DNA of 64,000 nucleotides from positions 79,760,153-79,824,152 of the forward strand of contig OY755241.1 of assembly GCA_963576725.1 (NCBI GenBank), written 5' to 3'. The notes beneath the pieces were generated by a model. The model made no database searches and was not told the origin of the DNA. It saw only the letters and a program-made list of their open reading frames with translations. This document shows, piece after piece, positions 60,201-64,000 of the stretch. Origin of the DNA: Azorinus chamasolen. Its lineage: Eukaryota > Mollusca > Bivalvia > Cardiida > Solecurtidae. The position numbers were made by a program, and so were the translations under genes. Numbering within the stretch: position 1 is the first letter of the stretch; every line of letters starts with the position of its first letter.

Positions 60201-60870
60201 ACCCTGATGAGATGGCACCTATAGGAGCTGTCTGTATAGGAGCTGTCTGTATAGACCCTGATGAGATGGCATCTATAGGAGCTGTCTGTCTTCCTCCACT
60301 TGTTATTCACTGGACATTGTGATATGACTTAAACACTCTTTAAGTGACCTAAAACCCTTATACAAAGAAACAAACAATCTTTCAGCAATATGTGCATTCA
60401 TTAAACTCATGTGACTTTGTAAATTGTGAATTAAAAAATGATAAATTTTCAATTTTCATTCCCAAAAATGTCCATTCCTCATAATGTCATTATAAAACGC
60501 CATCTGATATTCCTGCAGTCATTAGTTCTGACATAAATATTCATAAGGTAAGGCTTGTAACAGGAGGTTTTGCAATTCCCATTTCTTAAAATAAATTTTC
60601 TTATTTCTTTGCAAAAATACGGTCATAGTGTCAAACAGATTGGATCCTGTTGGGACAGCGCATGATGTTTGGTGTCTCATCAAGATGCAAACTGTTTGCC
60701 CCAGTAATCTCTGTATTGCACCTAGCATGCAAAGAGTTCAATCGAAACTGATTTGTTCAAGATTTTAACAAGAGTAAATTATTCAACATGCAGGAAATTG
60801 TTTTCATTTCTTGTCATTAATTGATTGTTTCCTTATTGCAGGGGGTCCACCGTCATTTCAAAGGAAATAA
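42286..60870 (+). CDS. Unrecognised basic, proline-rich protein (about 310 aa), multi-exon
   Basis: In-phase exons: 42308-42335 (acceptor ggttttcag, ATG at 42311 in good context acaATGG, donor gga|GTAAGT), 43581-43770 (acceptor catttaag, donor agctg|GTAAGT), 57852-58487 (acceptor tatttttag, donor ccg|GTGTGT), 58670-58728 (acceptor cgtacag, donor cca|GTAAGT) and 60842-60870 (acceptor tattgcag, stop TAA at 60868). Alternative acceptors at 42286 and 42289 would let the 70-nt exons upstream feed in. Product: MVFGRILRNVWEMATGW, then a charged Arg/Glu helix (RMNEEREQRRHERT...), then YRPQTWHPNFRPDP. A long Pro/Ser/Glu-rich disordered part follows, with PVRALFGSPDS and basic clusters PPRRKRSHSP and PPRKRR, then AEKKHTVGPNKYSRIVYS and a short tail. 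The clusters look like nuclear localisation signals. No enzyme motif or named family recognised. If the donor at 58487 is not used, the frame meets TAG at 58501. The third intron is 14 kb. Confidence 0.6.
42425..42515. repeat. 31-bp tandem repeat, three copies
   Basis: Unit 'taagcaaacagtctggatgt' plus 'agattagctgc', in the intron after the 42308 exon. Confidence 0.9.
42570..42985. repeat. 40-bp tandem repeat, five close copies plus diverged ones
   Basis: Unit 'tctcgtaatgtccattatcc' plus 'ctctagtctatggaaacatc', nearly identical at 42585-42775. It decays through four further degenerate units to 42985. Confidence 0.9.
42986..43560. other. Intron with eroded MITE cores
   Basis: Cores of family A type at about 43030-43100 ('cagcttctatgagagctgtc'), 43185-43250 and 43295-43345 ('tcctacaggagccgtctt'). 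The rest is AT-rich. Small open frames here are not supported. Confidence 0.5.
43828..43998. mobile_element. CAGTAAAA-ended MITE
   Basis: Left end 'cagtaaaatccatctgaacc', interior 'agacaggtggcagtttaatg' and its partner 'cctgtgtcacctaccttaaa'. Same family as 16105 and 21571, with an eroded right end. Begins 57 bp after a coding exon. Confidence 0.65.
43999..45374. repeat. Tandem-core element interrupted by a MITE
   Basis: Left end 'aggcgcccacatgaagatgt' followed by a gtccatccatccgtcc tract. Units contain 'gcaatatctcctgaag', 'aatggtgcaattttcacca' and 'gtacttgatatccaa'. The first unit is split at 'tctcc|TTAA' by the family A element at 44100-44349; two uninterrupted units are at about 45160 and 45325. 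A/T-rich unique sequence occupies 44600-45130. Confidence 0.65.
44100..44349. mobile_element. TTAA-flanked MITE, family A, nested insertion
   Basis: Ends 'ttaaccctttccctcatata' and 'acagggaaagggttaa', core 'acggctcctagaggagccgt' (ctga). Opposite in orientation to the 30029 copy. The host reads 'aatgtctcc' before and 'ggaatggtccaattatcacc' after it, matching the unit 'aatatctcctgaaggaatgg' elsewhere. Confidence 0.9.
45375..46057. repeat. 42-bp minisatellite, 16 copies
   Basis: Unit 'cttcatatgggttctgtggt' plus 'cggcgtagtctgcacatatc' and 'tg'. Variants cgccgtag, cgccatag, tttgcacatttc and attggttc recur in the same order in two blocks, so a ~210-bp segment (five units) was duplicated as a whole. 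The 14-codon period keeps several frames open on both strands; none of these is considered a gene. Confidence 0.95.
46276..47702. repeat. Tandem-core element, GTGCCAGTGGGCAC type, inverted full-length copy
   Basis: Left end 'tatacgcccgtttgaaaaaa' (cgggacgtattatgg), right end 'gtgcccactggcactcttgt'. It is the reverse complement of the 11735-13037 element, with about six core units of ~150 bp. A ccgtctgtccgt tract lies at 46317-46375. Confidence 0.85.
47703..47865. repeat. Short copy of the GTGGGCGTAT element
   Basis: 'attatcaccttaatatggag' through 'gcaagtgggcgtatcatgta' to 'gcagtactcttgttt': a left-end-only, reversed piece of the family seen at 5239. Confidence 0.65.
47895..48150. mobile_element. 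Two adjacent MITE cores (families A and E)
   Basis: 'cagacagctcctataggagc' (cgtctgatc) at 47925-47960, then 'ttgctgagtaactcagtttc' and 'aggatcccaaactgtttgat' at 48030-48080. A family A right side follows ('tctgggtctgctctgtttgc') to 48122. Confidence 0.6.
48445..49425. repeat. Tandem-core element, GGGGGTAT type
   Basis: Left end 'tacccccacaaacgaagttt' / 'ttgggggtatactgg', then a gtccgtccgtctggc tract. Four units of ~165 bp follow with 'tttacagatattgaagtgat', 'gtggctttattataatgagt' and 'cacggaaatacagtgatttt'. Right end 'ccagtgggggtattcatcac'. Full length. Confidence 0.85.
49485..49625. mobile_element. 141-bp palindromic MITE
   Basis: Outer arms 'gttatacagttctttcccag' and 'ctgagaaagaactgtataac'; inner arms 'gacgatatattcccggct' and 'agccgggaataaatcgtc'; centre 'ttgcccgagttgttaggcga'. 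No family named. Confidence 0.8.
49878..52312. repeat. Long AGCTCACC-type tandem-core element with nested insertion
   Basis: Left end 'ttagctcaccagagtacaaa' (gtgctcaaggtgagc), right end 'gtgagcgatatcagagccaa' with 'ctggccctcttgtt'. Core units of ~150 bp carry 'aaaactttgaaaatcttctc' and 'agctttcatatttggcacat'. The element at 50843-51893 is inserted into one unit. Confidence 0.85.
50843..51893. repeat. Nested element with GTCCCCCACCGG ends
   Basis: Left end 'agtcccccaccggttaccgg' (ttgggggact) followed by a ccgtctgtccgtccg tract. About five units contain 'agggccataactctagcatc' and 'tttttggagttattcccc'. Right end 'cagtccggtgggggactcat'. The flanking 'gccttgtt' and 'cccttgtt' look like a short target duplication within the host 'gtgccttgttttctatagaa'. 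Confidence 0.75.
52313..54125. repeat. Cluster of further AGCTCACC-type elements
   Basis: Diverged units cover 52313-52950. A second element begins at 52951 ('ttagctcacctgagccgaag' / 'gctcaggatgagct') and ends near 53843 ('ggtgagcaatacagggccat', 'catggtcctcttgtt'). A third end lies at 54078-54125 ('ccaggtgaacgattaagggt', 'catggccctcttgt'). Open frames inside follow the 145-bp units. Confidence 0.75.
54230..54476. mobile_element. TTAA-flanked MITE, family B, nested in a family A element
   Basis: Ends 'ttaacccttcccttgctatt' and 'cagcaagagaagggttaa', core 'agctcctgcaggagctgtct'. The left flank 'aagcaaacggagcagacc' and right flank 'tcagacagttcctacaggag' are the two halves of a family A core, so this copy jumped into a TTAA within it. 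Confidence 0.9.
54477..55009. mobile_element. MITE fragments (families A, D, E)
   Basis: Continuation of the interrupted family A core to 54525. Another core is at 54655-54722 ('gaccctgatcagacggcttc'). Family D interior with 'cccatggcaatattcatgta'-like sequence is at 54755-54850, and 'catctcatcaggagccaagc' (family E) at 54865-54890. A family D left end is at 54930-54965. Confidence 0.55.
55010..55482. repeat. 5'-truncated copy of the 46276 element
   Basis: Starts 'tatacgcccgtttgaaaaaa' and repeats 'tccgcttggtggatccttcc' with 'tagacatgctacagtagcct' three times at ~155-bp spacing. The 11735-type right part is missing. Confidence 0.75.
55483..55990. repeat. Foldback sequence of the 'tccatgcttataaagc' family
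   Basis: 'gggtccatgcttataaagct' at 55583 and 55806 face the complement ending 'ataagcatggacccag' at 55985. The 55806-55985 pair forms a hairpin with ~75-bp arms (including 'gttgagtctgagttt' and 'gattggtcagatttgagcc'). A direct duplication of 55490-55660 lies at 56420-56590. Confidence 0.8.
56025..56246. mobile_element. TTAA-type MITE, family A, left end missing
   Basis: Interior 'caatacctactgaatattca', core 'gatggcttctataggagccg', right end 'aggggaagggttaa'. The left ~30 bp is replaced by 'aggtcagggtcttctgttgc', which recurs at 56250-56272. Confidence 0.8.
56395..56650. repeat. Second copy of the 55.5-kb duplicated block with foldback
   Basis: 'cagctagttccttgtctttg', 'agtcaataattcctccag' and 'tccatgcttataaagctttt' repeat 55490-55660. 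It is followed by an inverted arm 'tctgaccaatcaaaagcttg'. Confidence 0.8.
56713..56786. repeat. Near-perfect palindrome, copy 2
   Basis: 'gagggcttggtgcaaaacta' ... 'tagttttgcaccaagccctc', loop 'cactttgtg'. Arms of about 33 bp. Same family as 37069. Confidence 0.92.
56848..57165. repeat. 63-bp minisatellite, five copies
   Basis: Unit 'ataatgacatcatgattata' ... 'gcagaatgtttatgaaggca' ... 'catgaccacatactgttt'. The unit and its right flank 'ttggccatggcgg' match the interior of family D TTAA elements (compare 7285-7350). The 21-codon period leaves the minus strand open (repeated MWSCAFINILLIYNHD); this is not a gene. Confidence 0.92.
57325..57560. mobile_element. TTAA-type MITE, family C, eroded
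   Basis: 'aaaccattacctcataggct' start and the core 'gataaatagagcatttgctc' / 'gaagcaaatgctgtatttac'. The right side is 'gaagcgtcaaaaggtgccaa'. Confidence 0.65.
57683..57752. repeat. Near-perfect palindrome, copy 3
   Basis: 'gagcttggtgcaaaactatt' ... 'aatagttttccaccaagccc', loop 'cactaaagtg'. It ends 100 bp upstream of the large coding exon at 57852. Confidence 0.92.
58501..58632 (+). other. In-frame TAG followed by 42 open, protein-like codons
   Basis: In the frame of the large exon, TAG at 58501 is followed by CAGCCT and an open stretch reading QPQPAEPDGRNDGDPPVQ, then RVPGYSKYRRKYKPVNPLNY and EVLG, up to TAG at 58630. A donor-like TTGG|GTTAGT at 58627/58628 leaves phase 1, the same phase as the 58728 donor, so it would also splice into 60842. 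This is either an alternative 3' end, stop read-through, or former coding sequence. Confidence 0.4.
58880..59035. repeat. Foldback 'tccatgcttataaagc' family, third locus
   Basis: 'gtccatgcttataaagcttt' and 'gattggtcagatttgagcct' followed by the complement 'ggctcaaatctgaccaatca' and a second 'tctgaccaatcgaaagcttg'. Confidence 0.8.
59185..59430. mobile_element. TTAA-type MITE, family C
   Basis: 'taagcctttcccccatagac' start, hairpin 'gataaatagagcatttgctc' / 'gcaattgctctattatcaca', right end 'gtatttatggaggaaacggttaa'-like. The left TTAA is reduced to 'ttaag'. Confidence 0.7.
59513..60292. repeat. MITE family A whose core has expanded into a higher-order minisatellite
   Basis: Left end 'ttaaccctttccctattcta' and family A interior run normally to 'agcaaacagcagaccctgat'. 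From 59660 the core half 'ctataggagctgtctg' is repeated as ~15-bp 'tgtataggagctgtc' units. These are grouped into blocks of about 50-120 bp, each opening with 'gaccctgatgagatggcacc'. Seven to eight blocks follow to 60290, and the MITE right end is lost. Minus-strand open frames with repeated QTAPIQTAP are artefacts. Confidence 0.92.
60293..60841. other. Intron with family E core
   Basis: Non-coding except for the acceptor at its end. 'caaacagattggatcctgtt' and 'catcaagatgcaaactgttt' at 60633-60700 are a family E core. Confidence 0.5.
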
Positions 60871-61564
60871 TGCTAGACGCATTCTTCCTGGTCATCTGGA
60901 TCAGCTGGTTGAGGTAGGGTCTCATATAGATATAAACATAAAAAGTACAAGCTTCACAGAATACAGAAAGATTTACATGGGTCTTTACAGTAAAATGAAA
61001 TACCTTTATCACCCTAAGTATTCCGACGGACAAAATGTAGGCAAATAGTGCAGGCCTAGGTCAAACAATTCCTAAAAGAGTGGTTTGAACATTTTGTCCG
61101 GGATGGGGGAGACATCAGTTTTTGTATCAAAAACAATTCTAGTTTAGATTTTATTTTTCAGTTGGATAGGGGCATGTGTCGTTTAGGCATATTTTCCCTG
61201 GTTTGTCAGTCTGTATTGAGTGCTGTCTACACTTCTGCTCAATCACCATAAGCTGGATTTCAATGAAACTCATAAGTAAAGAAGTGTACATATATTAGGA
61301 CTTGACATTTCATGATGGATTGTTAACTCTTTACTCCATAAATACGCCATTGCAAACAGAGTAGACCCAGACCAGAGGGCTCATACATGTATAGGAGGTC
61401 TGCTCTTTGCTTATGGAATAATACAGAACTGATTATACAGTTTCTGCCATGGCAAAGCTTTCATGTCAGTATGCCATTTTAAAAGTTAATCTAATTAAAA
61501 TTCATGATGTCATCAGTTTAACATGATTGTTCATGAATTATAGAGCAAATGGATTCATAGCCCT
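60871..61564. other. Sequence after the terminal exon
   Basis: The 72-nt exon-like interval 60842-60913 is followed by GTAGGG, so another donor is possible at 60914 (GTTGAG|GTAGGG). Farther on there are degenerate MITE pieces at 61320-61420 and 61490-61520 ('attcatgatgtcatcagttt'). No further exon recognised. Confidence 0.4.
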
Positions 61565-61708
61565 TTATGTTGAATCAAACTCCTGTGCCTTTGTTCATGA
61601 ATCAAGCTCCTGTGCCTTTGTTCATGAATCAAACTCCTGTGCCTTTGTTCATGAATCAAACTCCTGTGCCTTTGTTCATGAATCAAACTCCTGTGCCTTT
61701 GTTCATGG
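61565..61708. repeat. 27-bp minisatellite, five copies
   Basis: Unit 'gttcatgaatcaaactcctg' plus 'tgccttt'. Frames open on both strands because the period is nine codons. Followed by a family E core at 61728-61790 ('ctttgatccaaatgagacgc', 'catctgcatctaagctgttg'). Confidence 0.92.
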
Positions 61709-61799
61709 CCGGACTTGCATTTGCAAACAGCTTTGATCCAAATGAGACGCTGAGAAACTTGGCATTTCATCTGCATCTAAGCTGTTGACACTTGGTCAA

Positions 61800-62185
61800 A
61801 CATGTCATAAAAAACAGTGCAGTCCCTGATGAGAGGGTTTCTCTAGGACATTAGACATCAGTGGCTCAAAGGTTAAGTTTCATTTGTCAGTAAATACTGC
61901 CATCATCAGATTTCTTTGCAACATTTCTTATCAATTTCATTTCAAAACCATGGTCAGGACATTTATAAATATAGTTTGGATCCTGACGGGATGATACTTT
62001 ACTTTGCATCACGTTATGTAACTCAGTGTCAAACATAAGGGGCTTACTTAGTAGTTAGTAACTCACTCCACGGCATTACCATAAGAAAACTAGACTTTCT
62101 TTATCCTCAGTTCCACACGGAGTGGTCTAACTAAGAGGTAACTACTGAGCTTCACCATAAGAAATTTTTATAATCTGTATCATCA
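61800..62185. other. Spacer before terminal satellite
   Basis: Non-coding. MITE core remnants at 61820-61850. From 62036, short 'cttacttagtagttagtaac' and 'gagtggtctaactaagaggt' stretches look like diverged early satellite units. Confidence 0.45.
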
Positions 62186-62939
62186 ACGCTACACACAGTG
62201 AACTTACTAAGTGGTTACATCACACAGTGATCTTACTAAGTGGTTACATTACACAGTGATCTTACTAAGTGGTTATGTCACACAGTGTGGTCTTACTTAC
62301 TAAGTGGTTATACCACACAGTGGTCTTACTTACTAAGTGGTTATGCCACACAGAGTGGTCTTACTTACTCAGTGGTTATGCCACACAAATTAATCTCACT
62401 AAGTGGTTATGCCACACAGAGTGGTCTTACTTACTAAGTGGTTATGTCACACAGAGTGGTCTTACTTACTAAGTGGTTATGCCACACAGAGTGGTCTTTT
62501 TTACTAAGTGGTTATGCCACACAAATTATCTCACTAAGTGGTTATGCCACACATAGTGATCTTACTAAGTGGTTATGCCACACAAATTGATCTCACTAAG
62601 TGGTTATGCCACACATAGTGATCTTACTAAGTGGTTATGCCACACAAATTGATCTCACTAAGTGGTTATGCCACACATACTGATCTCACTAAGTGGTTAT
62701 GCCACACATACTGATCTTACTAAGTGGTAATGCCACAGATAGTGGTCTAAGTAGTTACAGCACACAGGGTGAACCAAGATCTGATGGCTCCCGTAGGAAC
62801 TGTCTACTGTGGTCAGGGTTATTCATGAAGTGATCAGTCATTAGGAAAGGGTTTAATAATAAAAAATAAAGATAAAATTAAAAAATATAATAATAATGAT
62901 AATAATGTAATGATAATGATAATAACAATAACACATGTA

Positions 62940-62979
<40 letters not shown>

Positions 62980-63061
62980 TAATAACAATAATAATAATAA
63001 TGACAATAATAATAATGATAATAATAATGATAATGACAATAATAATGACAATAATAATGAC

Positions 63062-63095
<34 letters not shown>

Positions 63096-63586
63096 CTCCA
63101 CACAGTGAACTTACTAAGTGGTTACATCACACAGTGGTCTCACTAAGTGGTTATGCCACACAGAGTGGTCTTACTTACTAAATGGTTATGCCACACAGAG
63201 TGGTCTTACTTACTAAGTGGTTATGCCCAACAATTAATCTCACTCAGTGGTTATGCCACACAGAGTGGTCTTACTAAGTGGTTATGCCACACAAATTGAT
63301 CTCACTAAGTGGTTATGCCACACAGAATGGTCTTTCTTACTAAGTGGTTATGCCACACAAATTAATCTCACTAAGTGGTTATGCCAAACATACTGATCTC
63401 ACTAAGTGGTTATGCCACACATAGTGATCTAAGTAGTTACAGCACACAGGGTGAACCAAGATCTGATGACTCCTGTAGGAACTGTCTACTGTGATCAGGG
63501 TTATTTATGAAGTGATCAGTCATTAGGAAAGGGTTTAATAATAAAAAATAAAGATGAAATTAAAAAATATAATAACAATGATAGTA

Positions 63587-63619
<33 letters not shown>

Positions 63620-64000
63620 CAATAATAATGACAATAATAATAATAATAATAATAATAATGCTCCACACAGTGAACTTACTAAGTGGTTACATCACACAGT
63701 GATCTTACTAAGTGGTTATGCCACACAGTGGTCTTACTTACTAAGTGGTTATGCTACACAGAGTGGTCTTACTTACTAAGTGGTTATGCCACACAGAGTG
63801 GTCTTACTAAGTGGTTATGCCACACAAATTGATCTCACTAAGTGGTTATGCCACACATACTGATCTCACTAAGTGGTTATGCCACACATAGTGGTCTTAC
63901 TAAGTGGTTATGCCACACAAATTGATCTCACTAAGTGGTTATGCCACACATACTGATCTTACTAAGTGGTTATGCCACACATAGTGGTCTAAGTAGTTAC
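62186..64000. repeat. Higher-order satellite, ~31-bp units, running off the right edge
   Basis: Basic unit 'ttactaagtggttatgccac' plus 'acagagtggtc' with variants 'acaaattgatctcac' and 'acatagtgatctt'. Blocks of units are separated by a conserved 'aagtagttacagcacacagg' ... 'gaaccaagatctgatggctc' ... 'cattaggaaagggtttaata' segment and an AAT-rich tract. This segment starts at about 62750, 63428 and 63987, giving a higher-order period of 560-680 bp. Confidence 0.93.
62855..63092. repeat. AAT/GAT microsatellite
   Basis: (aat)n, (gat)n and (aac)n runs within the satellite spacer; a shorter parallel tract lies at 63537-63659. Poly-Ile, poly-Tyr or poly-Leu open frames here are meaningless. Confidence 0.95.

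Noticed and set aside
60842..60913. Frame-0 reading of the last exon (GVHRHFKGNNARRILPGHL...)
   Set aside because: Open and plausible, but both upstream donors (58728 and 58627) leave phase 1, which leads to TAA at 60868; the other frame would need an unseen exon.
62834..63146. Poly-Ile/Tyr/Leu open frames
   Set aside because: Translations of an AAT/GAT microsatellite.
1..64000. CRISPR array interpretation of the short regular repeats
   Set aside because: The arrays are head-to-tail minisatellites without unique spacers, in an intron-containing animal genome.
1..64000. tRNA or rRNA genes
   Set aside because: No cloverleaf with B-box consensus (GGTTCGANNCC) and no rRNA signature was recognised by eye; a tRNAscan-SE and Rfam search would be decisive.

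Overview
This is animal nuclear DNA, most likely from a bivalve mollusc. The coding sequence sits in short exons with GT-AG borders and matching phases, separated by long introns. The repeats are also of bivalve type: elements with 100-170 bp tandem cores bounded by hairpins containing AGCTCACC or GGGCCATGATGGCCC, many short TTAA-flanked inverted-repeat elements, and minisatellites. Nothing prokaryotic or viral was seen. More than 90 % of the window is repeat or intron. Most long open frames are read-throughs of arrays whose period is a multiple of three (27, 42, 63 bp) and are not genes.

Four gene fragments can be supported. (1) Minus strand, 9303 down to 2679: three in-phase exons of a protein whose C-terminal half resembles the helical N-terminal region of the EXD3/mut-7/Nibbler 3'-5' exonucleases. 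The rest of the gene lies beyond the left edge. (2) Plus strand, 15557-18535: three exons giving an almost complete DPM2, the small membrane subunit of dolichol-phosphate mannose synthase; only the start-codon exon is missing. (3) Minus strand, 21867 down to 20971: two in-phase exons that look like the stem region of a heparan sulfate 3-O-sulfotransferase and end just before the PAPS-binding loop; the catalytic exons were not found. (4) Plus strand, about 42286-60870: an unrecognised basic, proline-rich protein of about 310 residues with nuclear-localisation-like clusters and two phase-compatible 3' ends. Upstream of it (29.8-35.9 kb) a 1.5-1.7 kb segment is repeated four times in tandem, each copy carrying a 69/70-nt exon-like sequence whose phase would fit gene 4.

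Layout: 1-9.4 kb, EXD3-like gene with tandem-core elements in its introns; 9.9-13 kb, a LINE remnant and a tandem-core element; 14.3-18.9 kb, DPM2; 19-23.5 kb, three minisatellites around the sulfotransferase-like exons; 24.2-26.6 kb, a foldback element plus one solo arm; 27-29.3 kb, tandem-core elements; 29.8-35.9 kb, four-fold segmental duplication; 36-41.9 kb, palindromes, small TTAA elements and a 28-bp array; 42.3-60.9 kb, gene 4, whose 14-kb third intron is packed with nested elements; 59.5-64 kb, further arrays, ending in a higher-order satellite that runs off the right edge.

The main pattern is that several minisatellites appear to have grown from the hairpin core or interior of the TTAA-flanked elements scattered through the same window.
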